Origin: an uncultured Acidobacteriota bacterium
Lineage (GTDB): Bacteria > Acidobacteriota > Terriglobia > Terriglobales > Acidobacteriaceae
NCBI GenBank assembly: GCA_903851035.1
Contig: CAINND010000024.1
Location: 1 to 64,000 of the forward strand
Length of the DNA: 64,000 bases
Reading direction: 5' to 3'
Shown here: positions 52,636-61,817 of the stretch, piece after piece
Numbering within the stretch: position 1 is the stretch's first letter
Layout of the letters: the number at the start of each line of letters is the position of its first letter
Position numbers and translations under genes: made by a program
The notes under the pieces: model-generated
The model's database searches: none
The model's input: only the letters and a program-made list of their open reading frames with translations
What the model was told of the DNA's origin: nothing

Positions 52636-54792
52636 CTACTGCATAAACGGATCGTCCTTCATGCCAAGGCTCTTGACCAAAAATCCCCAGGCGTCGGTGA
52701 TCTCGTCAATCGTCTTGCTGATGGGCTTGCCCGCGCCGTGCCCGGCCTTGGTCTGGATGCGGATGAGCACCGGTGCCGGACCGCCCTGTGCGGCCTGCAA
52801 GGTGGCGGCGAACTTGAAGCTGTGCGCCGGCACCACGCGGTCGTCATGATCGGCGGTCATGATGAGCGTGGCCGGATACTTTACGCCCGGCCTGATGTTG
52901 TGCAGCGGCGAGTACTTGTAGATGGCCGCAAACTCCTCCGGGTTGTCGCTCGAGCCGTAGTCGCTCGTCCACGCCCAGCCGATGGTGAACTTGTGGAAGC
53001 GCAGCATGTCCATGACGCCGACGGCGGGCAAGGCTGCGCCGTAGAGCTCTGGCCGCTGCGTGATGCAGGCGCCCACCAGCAGGCCCCCGTTGCTGCCGCC
53101 CTGGATGGCCAGCTTGCTGCTCTGGGTGTAGTGATTGGCGATGAGCCACTCACCGGCCGCGATGAAGTCGTCAAAGACGTTCTGCTTGTGCAGCTTGGTT
53201 CCGGCCTGGTGCCAGGGCTCACCATACTCTCCACCGCCGCGCAGGTTGGCCACCGCGTAGACGCCGCCCATCTCCATCCAGACGAGCGCGCCCACACTGA
53301 AGCCCGGCGTCAGCGGAATGTCAAAGCCACCGTAGCCGTAAAGCAGCGTCGGGTTGGTGCCATCCAGCTTGATGCCCTTCTTCGAAGTGATGAACATCGG
53401 CACGCGGGTGCCATCCTTGCTGGTGTAGAAGACCTGCCGCGTCTCGTACTCCTCGGGATGGAACTTGACCTTCGGCTGGCGGAAGACCGTACTCTTGCCG
53501 GTGGCCACGTCATAGCGATAGATGGTGGCCGGCGTGGCGTAGCTGGTGTAGGAGTAGAAGGTGTGACGCTGTTCGCGGCGCCCGCCGAAGCCTCCGGTGG
53601 TGCCGATGCCGGGCAATTCCACCGTGCGCATAAACTTGCCGGTGCGCTCAAAGACCTTCACCACGGTGTGCGCGTCCTTCAGGTAGCTGGCGATGAACTT
53701 GTGATCCACCATGCTGGCGTATTCCAGCTTTTCCGTGCTCTCAGGAATCAGGGTCTTCCAGTGCTCCGGCTCGGGATGGCGAAGGTCCACCTCAACCAGG
53801 CGGCTGAAGGTGGCGCCCTGGTTGGTGACGAACCAGAAGAGGGGGCCGTCGTTATCCACAAAGTTGTAGCTGGCGTCCATCTTGTCCATCAGCGGCACAA
53901 CCGGGCTCGCGGGCTTCGTCAGGTCCTTGTAATAGACGCGGTTCTTCGGGTCGGTACCCTCGCTGACGTGGATGAGCAGGTAGTGGCCGTCGTCGGTGAC
54001 CGCGCCGCCGAAGCCCCACTCCTTGTGGTCGTCGCGCTTGTAGATCAATTCGTCTTGCGATTGCGGTGTGCCCAGCTTGTGGAAGTAAAGCTTCTGGTAA
54101 TAGTTGGTGTCGCGCAGGGCGGAGCCCGCCTTGGGCTCGTCGTAACGGCTGTAGTAGAAGCCGCTCGCGTCGCGGGTGAACGCCGCGCCGCTGAACTTGG
54201 ACCACTTGATCACGTCGGGCAGGTCTTTGCCGGTGGAAACCTCACGCACATGCCACTCCACCCAGTCGCTGCCGCTGGTGGAAAGCGCATAGGCCATCAA
54301 CTGGCCGTCCTCGCTGTAGCTGACGCCGCTGACAGCCACCGTGCCATCGGCGGAGAGCGTGTTGGGATCGAGCAGCAGGCGCGGCTCGGCATCGAGCGCG
54401 GGCAGCCAGTAAAAGACGCTCTGGTTCTGCAATCCCGTGTTGTGCACATAAAAGTAGCGGCCGCCGTGTTCAGCGGGCACCGAGAAACGCTCGTAGTTGA
54501 AGAGCTCGCTCAGCCGGGCGTGAATCTTCGGCCGCGCGGGAATCGTGTCGAGGTAGCCAAAGGTCAGCTTGTTCTCGGCCTCAATCCACTGACGGCTGGC
54601 CTCGCTGTCGGGGTCTTCCAGCGGACGATACGGATCCGCCACCCTGACGCCGTGATATTCATCCACCTGGTTGCTGCTGGGTGCCACAGGATAATTCAAC
54701 TTACTCGCTCCACCATTCTGCTGTGCCGTGGCCAGCGAAACACAAAGCACCACCGCCAAAGCCACAGCCATGCCGCATCGCATCATTGTCAT
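52636..54792 (-). CDS. exported prolyl oligopeptidase (S9A)
   Basis: This 718-residue protein starts MTMMRCGMAVAL after GAGGA; the signal peptide ends S-L-A-T-A/Q. The N-terminal part contains Y-H-G-V-R-V-A-D-P-Y-R-P-L-E-D-P, then a beta-propeller. The C-terminal alpha/beta hydrolase has I-Q-G-G-S-N-G-G-L-L-V (catalytic Ser), D-H-D-D-R-V-V-P (Asp) and G-H-G-A-G-K (His). It cleaves after proline in short peptides, here in the periplasm. Length is normal. It is the last gene of the leftward cluster, 118 bp after the VWFA gene's convergent edge. Confidence 0.92.
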   Translation of the reverse strand: MTMMRCGMAVALAVVLCVSLATAQQNGGASKLNYPVAPSSNQVDEYHGVRVADPYRPLEDPDSEASRQWIEAENKLTFGYLDTIPARPKIHARLSELFNYERFSVPAEHGGRYFYVHNTGLQNQSVFYWLPALDAEPRLLLDPNTLSADGTVAVSGVSYSEDGQLMAYALSTSGSDWVEWHVREVSTGKDLPDVIKWSKFSGAAFTRDASGFYYSRYDEPKAGSALRDTNYYQKLYFHKLGTPQSQDELIYKRDDHKEWGFGGAVTDDGHYLLIHVSEGTDPKNRVYYKDLTKPASPVVPLMDKMDASYNFVDNDGPLFWFVTNQGATFSRLVEVDLRHPEPEHWKTLIPESTEKLEYASMVDHKFIASYLKDAHTVVKVFERTGKFMRTVELPGIGTTGGFGGRREQRHTFYSYTSYATPATIYRYDVATGKSTVFRQPKVKFHPEEYETRQVFYTSKDGTRVPMFITSKKGIKLDGTNPTLLYGYGGFDIPLTPGFSVGALVWMEMGGVYAVANLRGGGEYGEPWHQAGTKLHKQNVFDDFIAAGEWLIANHYTQSSKLAIQGGSNGGLLVGACITQRPELYGAALPAVGVMDMLRFHKFTIGWAWTSDYGSSDNPEEFAAIYKYSPLHNIRPGVKYPATLIMTADHDDRVVPAHSFKFAATLQAAQGGPAPVLIRIQTKAGHGAGKPISKTIDEITDAWGFLVKSLGMKDDPFMQ

Positions 54793-54910
54793 GAAATCCT
54801 CGTTGAGTCGTACGCAAGCGGAGTTGCTCCGCCCGATGTTCAACAGCTTAAAGCCCAGCGGAGTGTGGCGGCAAGCGGCATTACACCGCACTGCTGCGGG
54901 AGACTAAAAC

Positions 54911-57154
54911 TCAGGGGCGCACCAGCAACTGCACGCGCGGGAAGGCAAACGTGCCGCCGGCATCGTCCACCACGTTCACCTGGCAGGTGTACCAGCCGGG
55001 CTGGAGTTTATCGAGCGGCACCTCGAGCTCAAAGCTGGCGGCCCTGCGCTCCGGCACGTTCAGCGCGGTGGTCTCCACCAGTGGCGTTTCGTAGACCTTC
55101 ACCCGACCGCGGAAGAAGGCGATGCTGGTCAGCAGGCGAATCGAGTTCTTGTCCGCCGCCTGGTGTGCCGGGTCATACACCTCGTAGAAGAATGTTGCCG
55201 TCTGCGCCGTGGTAAAGACGTGCGCCAGATTGGGGATGATTTCCTGCCCGTCGCGCACCAGCGGCGAGGGCTGAGGCTTGCGCGCCACAGGAGCCTTCTG
55301 GCTGCTCAGGATGAGTGAGCTGAGCTTGATCTTCTCCTTGTGCAGGTCGGGCACCGTAAGGTCCGACTCAAAGCTTCCCAGCATACCGTTCTGGTTTTCC
55401 CGCATCACGAACTTCAGGTGGTAGGTGCCCGGCGGCAACAGGAATCCCGTGTTGTACTGCACGTTCTGGCGCGGGCGGGCGGCGGAGGGTGCGGAGGGGG
55501 GTAACGCAGCTCCGCTGCTGCCCGCCGCAGGCGCAATGGCCGCTAGCGCTGGGGATAACGTGCCTGCGGCACTGCCCGACGCAGACGCAAGGGCCGTCTG
55601 CTCCTGCGTCAGCCGGATGGTGTCACGCAAAGTGCCCACGGGGAATCGCGTATTTTTCTCGCGCACCACGCCGATCACGTCCAGCGAGGCCTTGTCTTTG
55701 TCGCGCTGCACGGTGAGCGCCGAGGCCGGCACCACCAGGCTGACCGGCACGTAGTACTTGTTCTCCGCCGTGCGGAAGTAACCTGCGGTGAGATAAACGG
55801 GCAGGTCGGTATCCGGCAGATCGCTCTGCAACTCCGACTGCAACTGCTGCTCGCGATCCTCCTTGGTGGAGTGCTGGAAGTCGCGCGGGCCGTAGTATCC
55901 GGCACGGTATTCCAGCTTGTCGCCCGAGCGGTTCAACTTAACCTGAATGTGGCGGAAGCGGCCGTCGCGCGCCGGGTTCGAGCTGCGATAGCCAAGGACA
56001 TAGTAGCTCTCGCTATCCGACTGCACCTTGGCGTAGGCCTTGCTGAAATCGTTGCTGTCAAGAAACGCCTTGCCGCCCGTGTCATTGGCCAGGGTGACCA
56101 GCGTCTCCTGGCTGGCAAAGTTCGCGTCAAGAGTGCTCTGTACGGCGGCGCCGCTGTAGGCCGCCTGCCCGCGCAGGCTGGCCGCGGTGGCCAGTCCGCC
56201 CGGAGGCATCGCCTCCAACCCACGCGAATCCACGGCGTAAATCGCCACGTTCGAGCGCACGGCGGCGTTGACCGCAGCGCGCAACTGCGCCTGGTTCTCC
56301 ACGCCCGTCTTGGTCATGCCGCTGCTGAAGTAAAGGATGGATTTTTTCTGGTCGATGCCCGCAAGATTTTTCGCCACGGTCGTCAGCGCCTGCAGGCGAA
56401 GGTCGGTGTTGAAGATGTTGTAGTCGGTGTCGTCGGCGGTAAACGATCCGGCATCTTCCGCCGTGCCCGCGCTGGTGCCCGTGGTGCCCATCTCCTGCCC
56501 GCTGCCTTCGATGCCGCTGATGCGATCAAGCACGCTGGCGAGCAGCTTGCGATCGGTGGTGAAGTCCTGCGCCACCTTGAGCGAAGTATCAAAGGTCACG
56601 ATGCTGACCAGGTCGGCCGGCTGCATCTGCTTGTCCAGATAATGCCGCGCGCTCTCCACCGCCCGGTCGCTGTCATCGGATTGCAGCGAGCTGAGGTCGA
56701 GGAAGAGCACGATCATGCGGCGGTCGCGCAGGTTCTCATGCGTCAGCGCCTTCAGCGGGGCCGCTACGGGCTTGCTGCCTTGCAGTATGGCCTGCGCTGG
56801 CGCGGCAGTGCTCTCCGCCGCGGGAACGAAGCTGGCCACGTCCTCCACGTCAAAGGTCTGCACGCGCTGCGCCCGTCCATCTTCCAGCACGGTGAAGTCC
56901 GATTTTTGCAGGCCACGCACCAGGTTGCCGCCTTTGTCGCGCACGGTCACGCTTACCAGCACCAGGTCGCTATCCACGCGGAGGGTGAAGCCGGCCTCGA
57001 CAGGCTGCTGCCCCGTGCCGGATTGAACGTTGCTGGTCTGCTGTGCCGGCGCCAGGGGAGCCATGAGCGCCACGCACAGCAGCAGGGCCGATGCTCTCTG
57101 CATCATCCCGGCGGCGCGTGTTGTGATGTGGCCTTTCACTCGTGTCGTCTCCAT
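54911..57154 (-). CDS. exported VWFA-related domain protein
   Basis: This 747-residue protein has a signal sequence (A-L-L-L-C-V-A-L-M-A-P-L-A-P-A-Q). An Ig-like stretch follows (V-S-V-T-V-R-D-K-G-G-N-L-V-R-G-L), then a VWA fold with the MIDAS-like V-L-F-L-D-L-S-S-L-Q-S-D and I-Y-A-V-D-S-R-G. The C-terminal part is beta-rich. This is the acidobacterial VWFA-related type. The ATG at 57152-57154 is four bases after the receptor stop; a later MMQRAS start is possible. Mean role: extracellular protein-protein interaction, probably with the adjacent receptor. Confidence 0.75.
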   Translation of the reverse strand: METTRVKGHITTRAAGMMQRASALLLCVALMAPLAPAQQTSNVQSGTGQQPVEAGFTLRVDSDLVLVSVTVRDKGGNLVRGLQKSDFTVLEDGRAQRVQTFDVEDVASFVPAAESTAAPAQAILQGSKPVAAPLKALTHENLRDRRMIVLFLDLSSLQSDDSDRAVESARHYLDKQMQPADLVSIVTFDTSLKVAQDFTTDRKLLASVLDRISGIEGSGQEMGTTGTSAGTAEDAGSFTADDTDYNIFNTDLRLQALTTVAKNLAGIDQKKSILYFSSGMTKTGVENQAQLRAAVNAAVRSNVAIYAVDSRGLEAMPPGGLATAASLRGQAAYSGAAVQSTLDANFASQETLVTLANDTGGKAFLDSNDFSKAYAKVQSDSESYYVLGYRSSNPARDGRFRHIQVKLNRSGDKLEYRAGYYGPRDFQHSTKEDREQQLQSELQSDLPDTDLPVYLTAGYFRTAENKYYVPVSLVVPASALTVQRDKDKASLDVIGVVREKNTRFPVGTLRDTIRLTQEQTALASASGSAAGTLSPALAAIAPAAGSSGAALPPSAPSAARPRQNVQYNTGFLLPPGTYHLKFVMRENQNGMLGSFESDLTVPDLHKEKIKLSSLILSSQKAPVARKPQPSPLVRDGQEIIPNLAHVFTTAQTATFFYEVYDPAHQAADKNSIRLLTSIAFFRGRVKVYETPLVETTALNVPERRAASFELEVPLDKLQPGWYTCQVNVVDDAGGTFAFPRVQLLVRP

Positions 57155-57158
57155 CGCA

Positions 57159-60100
57159 TCAGAAGCGGTACCGCGCACTCAGCACCATCTTGCGCATGCT
57201 GCCCACGCTGGTCACCTGTCCGTAGGTGGACGAGGTGAGGTTGGTATCAATACCGGAAGCGTTGGGGTGGTTGAGCACGTTGTCGGCCTCGGCGCGCACC
57301 TCCATGCTCTGACCCTCGCGGATGGTGAAGTTTTTGCTGAGCACGAAGTTCATCACCCAGCTTGCGGGACCGATGATGGTGTTGCGTCCCGCGTTGCCGT
57401 AGGTGCCGCTGGCGGGCGCCGTGAATGCCGCCGTGTTGAACCAGTGCTGCCATGTGCTGTCGCTAATCTGGATAGCCTCGCCGTTGTAGTTGGCGCGCAG
57501 ACTGCCGTTTACGCCTCCGGCCACGTCGCTGTAGCTGCCCACCACCCGAGCCGTGTAAGGCGTCCCGCTGGCCGCCGTGATGGTGGTCTGCAGCATCCAG
57601 TTGCCAAAGGCGATACGCGTCGCGCTGGGACGCGTCATCCAACGGCGGCCCTCGCCCCAGGGCAGCTCCCACATGCCGTCGGCGCTCAACTTGTGGCGCT
57701 GATCAAAGCTGCTGAGGCCGCGCTCAGCCCGTAGGTTGGTGTCATCCTGCGCCACCACCTGGCTGCCGCCGCCAATCGAGCTTGCGTTATCAATGGACTT
57801 CGAGTACGTGTAGGTTCCACCGGCGCTGAAGCCGCGTGCCATGCGCTTGCGCAACCGCACGGAGCCGGCGTGCAGAATGCTCGACCCCTGCGAAGTCTCC
57901 CAGGTAAAGGATTCGATGCTCGGGATAAGTATGCCGTCGGGACCGCGATTCGGCGCGCGCAACATATCCAGCGCCGTGCCCTTGCTGCCCGTGTAGCCCA
58001 CGTTCAGCAGTACCGTCGAGCTGAGCTCGCGCTGCACGTTGAGGTTCCACATCTGCACGTAGGCCACGCGATAGTTGGGATCCACTCCGTAGTTATTGCT
58101 GGTCGCCGTGGTGGTGGGGAATCCGTTGGCCATGGTGTACGGGCTTGCGCCGGTGGCTGGCGCGGCGTTGGTCTGGGTAAAGGAGAAAGGCGGCTGCGCG
58201 GCAAGGTTCTGCACAATGCTGCCGTACTGCCCCAGGTTGTAGTTGATGCCGTAACCTGCGCGAACGACGGTCTTGTTGCCCTTGGGCTTCCAGGCCAGGC
58301 CAATGCGCGGCGCAAAGTTCAAGTGGTCGGCCCGCACCAGCGTCCGCGGATACTCTCCGTGATAGGGGCCTGTGCCACCGGGGGCAACCGGCTGGGCGCC
58401 GAGAAACTGCTTGCCGTTGAAGCCCGCGTCGAGATTCGCCAACTGGTTATTCGCCTCGTGAAAGGGCGAGACGAACTCGTAGCGCAGGCCGTAGTTAAAC
58501 GTCAGGTTAGCCTTGGCGCGGTAGTCATCCATGGCAAACAGGTCGTAGCTGGTACCCAAGAAGCGGTCGCGCACGGCGGAGTAGGCCAGCGCGGTGGACT
58601 GCGCACGACCCAGCAGAAAGTCCGCCAGGTCATATCCCGTATCCTTCTCCGCCGCGCCCCCCACATAGTTGGAGGTCGAGGAGCCGGTGAAGGTGAACGA
58701 GCCGCGCGGATTTGTGCTGGCGTAATAGCGGTTGTTGATCCAGCGAAAGTCTCCGCCGTAGCGCATGTGATGCTTGCCGCGCACCCAGCCAAAGTTCTCG
58801 CTCAGAGTGAAGGTCTGCGAGTCGCGGCTGCTGGGCGCGGTGTCGGTCAATCCCGTGTAGTCGGTAAAGTTGAGCGTGGGCAAGCCGTAGTTGGCCGGAT
58901 CGCTCATCTGGCTGCCGGGATATCCAATGCCAGCCACGGCCGCCGGGTTCACGCCGCGCGCGTCATAGCCATACAGGCCGTCGCTGTGCGCGCGCCCGCG
59001 ATTCCAGGTAAAGCGCAGTTGATTGCTCAACTTGCCCTTGCCCACCGCCCACCCCAGGTTGGCGTTGTAGCCGTTGGTGTGCGTCAATCCGGCGGAGGAG
59101 GGAAACGGCGTCAGGCTCTGTGACTCATTGCGCTGATAGTTGATGCCGAAGCTCAGGTTATTGCGCGGCCGCCCGCTGCCATTGCCGCCGCCGCGACCCG
59201 CTCCGCCGCCACCCGGCTGGCCGCGCTGCGGCACGGCGCCAAAGTTATGGGTCAGCCGCAGACTGAAGATGTCCTGGTCGCTCTCCGCCGCCGAGCTGAA
59301 GTGATAGTTCTTCTTCGGATCGTTGAATACATTGGGCTGTGGAATGTAATTGAGCAAGGCCAGCGCCTGCGCGCTGATGACCGCGACGTGCTGTCCGCCG
59401 CCAAGCAGGTTGCCCGGGTGCGTTGGATCGTAGAGTGTGACCGGCGTGCCATCACTCAAGGTGCTGGCCGTAAAGTCGCCCATGCGCTCGGCCAGGGTCG
59501 GCACGTGAGAAAAGACATCGTAAGGATTTGTGCTGCGATTGCCGGAATAGTTGACGAAGAAGAAGGTCTTGCCGCCATCATCGTAAACGTGCGGAATCTT
59601 CAAGGTTCCGCCCAGCGAGCCGCCGAAACGATTGCTGCCGTAGGCTGGCTTCTCCGTTGGCCCACTCAGCGAGTAGGGAGAGGCGTCCAGCACGGCGTTG
59701 CTCCCCTGCTCGTAAAAGGTTCCATGCAGGCGGTTCAGAGAACCCGCTCGCAACCGCATGCCGCCGAAGCCGCCGCCGCCAAATCCACCGGGGCCACCGC
59801 CGCCGGGACCGAAGTCTCCACCGCCACCGCCGCCAAGCTGGCCGCGTGAGCGCATCTCCTCAATGCGGTCGCGCAGCTCGTCCATGTTGGGCACGCCCAG
59901 GTCCTGCGCGCTGCCCATGCGTCCGCTGATGGTGACCGAGGCGTTGGTGGCATCAATGCTGTTGGCCAGTCCGTTTCCGCCGGAAAGATCGGCGTCGCTG
60001 CCATTGGCGCTGGCCGTCAGCGCCGTTTCATCGGCACTCAGTGTAAGCCGCTGCGCACCGCGCGCGTTGCCCGCACGGGCCGCGACTGGCTGCCGAGCCG

Positions 60101-60545
60101 ATGCTGCCTCTGCTACCTGGGCCTCACCCTCCGCAGCCGCCGGCTTGGGCGCGCGCGAAAGCAGCAGCAGCTCGAAATCCTTTGTGGCCTCTGGCTGCGC
60201 CGGAAGCAGCGCGACCTCCGCGGTCTGCACGGCAAAGGCCGTCAGCTCCACGCGCAGCACCCAGCGCCCGCGCCCGGGCAACTCAAGGCGATAGCCGCCG
60301 TTGAGGTCCGTGCTGCTGAGCACCTTGCGCCCGGTGAGTGAGTGCGCCGCCGTCACGCTCGCGCCGGGCAGTGCAAATCCGCCGCTCCTGACCACACCAT
60401 GAATCACGTAGGAGGCGGGCTGCGCGGGGGCCGTAGCGCTCTGCAAAACCGTCGCAGAGGTAGGATTCTGCCCCATGCAATACGCCACAAGCAGCGCCAG
60501 CGCGGCCACCAACAACGCTACTCGAATTTGCCGCGGCGATTGCAT
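57159..60545 (-). CDS. Oar-like TonB-dependent receptor with poly-Gly linker
   Basis: This 1,128-residue protein starts MQSPRQIRVALLVAAL after GGGGAG. After the signal is a carboxypeptidase-regulatory domain (I-H-G-V-V-R-S-G-G-F-A-L-P-G-A-S-V). The plug-like region is unusual: a Gly-rich linker of about 35 residues (G-G-G-G-G-G-D-F-G-P-G-G-G-G-P) replaces the usual plug loop before L-H-G-T-F-Y-E-Q-G-S-N-A. A second Gly-rich loop (P-G-G-G-G-A-G-R-G-G-G-N-G) lies in the barrel. The C-terminus is S-A-R-Y-R-F. It is followed closely by the VWFA gene, suggesting a complex. Confidence 0.82.
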   Translation of the reverse strand: MQSPRQIRVALLVAALALLVAYCMGQNPTSATVLQSATAPAQPASYVIHGVVRSGGFALPGASVTAAHSLTGRKVLSSTDLNGGYRLELPGRGRWVLRVELTAFAVQTAEVALLPAQPEATKDFELLLLSRAPKPAAAEGEAQVAEAASARQPVAARAGNARGAQRLTLSADETALTASANGSDADLSGGNGLANSIDATNASVTISGRMGSAQDLGVPNMDELRDRIEEMRSRGQLGGGGGGDFGPGGGGPGGFGGGGFGGMRLRAGSLNRLHGTFYEQGSNAVLDASPYSLSGPTEKPAYGSNRFGGSLGGTLKIPHVYDDGGKTFFFVNYSGNRSTNPYDVFSHVPTLAERMGDFTASTLSDGTPVTLYDPTHPGNLLGGGQHVAVISAQALALLNYIPQPNVFNDPKKNYHFSSAAESDQDIFSLRLTHNFGAVPQRGQPGGGGAGRGGGNGSGRPRNNLSFGINYQRNESQSLTPFPSSAGLTHTNGYNANLGWAVGKGKLSNQLRFTWNRGRAHSDGLYGYDARGVNPAAVAGIGYPGSQMSDPANYGLPTLNFTDYTGLTDTAPSSRDSQTFTLSENFGWVRGKHHMRYGGDFRWINNRYYASTNPRGSFTFTGSSTSNYVGGAAEKDTGYDLADFLLGRAQSTALAYSAVRDRFLGTSYDLFAMDDYRAKANLTFNYGLRYEFVSPFHEANNQLANLDAGFNGKQFLGAQPVAPGGTGPYHGEYPRTLVRADHLNFAPRIGLAWKPKGNKTVVRAGYGINYNLGQYGSIVQNLAAQPPFSFTQTNAAPATGASPYTMANGFPTTTATSNNYGVDPNYRVAYVQMWNLNVQRELSSTVLLNVGYTGSKGTALDMLRAPNRGPDGILIPSIESFTWETSQGSSILHAGSVRLRKRMARGFSAGGTYTYSKSIDNASSIGGGSQVVAQDDTNLRAERGLSSFDQRHKLSADGMWELPWGEGRRWMTRPSATRIAFGNWMLQTTITAASGTPYTARVVGSYSDVAGGVNGSLRANYNGEAIQISDSTWQHWFNTAAFTAPASGTYGNAGRNTIIGPASWVMNFVLSKNFTIREGQSMEVRAEADNVLNHPNASGIDTNLTSSTYGQVTSVGSMRKMVLSARYRF

Positions 60546-60598
60546 TGGCCACTTCTCCCCTGCGCATTCCATGATGCATGAAACAGATGACGATGCCG

Positions 60599-61384
60599 TT
60601 ACTGTGGAGCGTTGCCACCCTGTGGAGGCGCATTGCCCGGCGCACCCTCCGGCGGCGGCTGCGGTGCGGCTCCCGTTTGTCCAGCTCCGCGTGCGCCTGC
60701 GGTCAGCAGGCGCGGCACAAAGACGCCATCCTTCATTGCGCCCGGCCCGCGCACCGTGTCGCCCACATGGATGTCGGCCAGCGTGATGCTCTCGCGCTTT
60801 GCGTTGCGGAAACTGGTCTCCTCATCGGCTTCAATGGTCTGTGTGGTGCCGTCGGGCTTTTTCACCGTGATGGCCGCGCCCTCAATCTTCGTTACCATGC
60901 CGGCGATGAAGAGCTTGCCGTTGTCTTCCGGACGCATCTGCGGGCGCCCTGCACCCTGCCCTTCCGCCTGGCCTGCGTTCTGGCCGCGCATACCCATGGG
61001 CCCGCCATTCGGGCCACCAATGCGCTGGCCAATGCCGCGCGCCACCCACACGCCGTCGTCGCCTTTTTCACCCAGCACCATGATGCGCTCGCCCACTTTG
61101 AAGTCCGCCAGCGTGGCAGGCGTGCCCTCGCGCTGGAACTGCGTCTCCGTGGTGACGCGCACCTGGGCGGTCTCTCCGCGGAAGGTGTGCAGGGTAATCA
61201 GCTTGCCGTCAATGGCCGTAATCTCTCCGCCAACGCCGCGCGCGGCGCCGCCAACATGTTGTCCGCCGCCCTGCCCCATCTGCCCGGCGGGCATCGCCAT
61301 CGGGCCGCCCTGCGCCAGCGCCAGCGTGGCCACCATCAGGACGGCCAGGGCCAGTGCCAGCCATGCAATTTTCGCCATTCGCAT
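60599..61384 (-). CDS. exported DUF5666 protein
   Basis: This 261-residue protein starts MRMAKIAWL after GGGAGG, with a signal peptide ending T-L-A-L-A-Q. Two DUF5666-type OB-like repeats follow: G-G-E-I-T-A-I-D-G-K-L-I-T-L and A-G-M-V-T-K-I-E-G-A-A-I-T-V, each with a K/R-V-G-E/D-x-V segment. Gly/Gln/Pro-rich linkers separate them. It is first in the leftward receptor/VWFA/oligopeptidase cluster. Function is unknown; probably an extracytoplasmic binding protein. Confidence 0.78.
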   Translation of the reverse strand: MRMAKIAWLALALAVLMVATLALAQGGPMAMPAGQMGQGGGQHVGGAARGVGGEITAIDGKLITLHTFRGETAQVRVTTETQFQREGTPATLADFKVGERIMVLGEKGDDGVWVARGIGQRIGGPNGGPMGMRGQNAGQAEGQGAGRPQMRPEDNGKLFIAGMVTKIEGAAITVKKPDGTTQTIEADEETSFRNAKRESITLADIHVGDTVRGPGAMKDGVFVPRLLTAGARGAGQTGAAPQPPPEGAPGNAPPQGGNAPQ

Positions 61385-61678
61385 CTTCCATACCTCCCAT
61401 GCTCTGCGGTGTGCGGAAGGGCCGCTGCCGCCATCGCCTGCTACAGACGATAGACTCCTGCCGGCCGGATGCGTTGACACACATCCATTTCCGCAAGCAA
61501 ACGTAACATTTCTTTGCAGATCCGTTTCCGCACCTAGGCCTTAATACTCATCCCCGATGGCGGCGGTTCCAACGTTGCTTTGGAAGCGCAATTCCCGGCC
61601 ATGATTGGCGATAGAACGGCGCTCGCAATCAGCTTTTATGTTTTGGAAACACCACGGGTTGCTTTCCCTTGCAGACTT

Positions 61679-61719
61679 ACAAAACTCTTACAAACCGTTC
61701 AATACAAAACTCTTACAAA
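61679..61719 (+). repeat. 25-bp direct repeat upstream of desaturase gene
   Basis: ACAAAACTCTTACAAA occurs at 61679-61694 and 61704-61719, and the core CTTACAAA occurs three times from 61676. It lies about 100 bp before the desaturase TTG start, so it is a candidate regulator-binding iteron. The rest of 61385-61817 contains no gene. Confidence 0.6.
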
Positions 61720-61817
61720 TCCTTCTGATGGTTGCCGATATCTTATCCGGTATCAGTGGCGCGATGTGCTGGCCCCCGGTGGGGCACGGCCGTAATCGCG
61801 AAAAGGATGGTGCGGTT

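Noticed and set aside
61605-61817. 71-residue N-terminal extension of the desaturase
   Set aside because: It covers the direct repeats and has no ribosome site; the TTG at 61818 has AAAAGGA.
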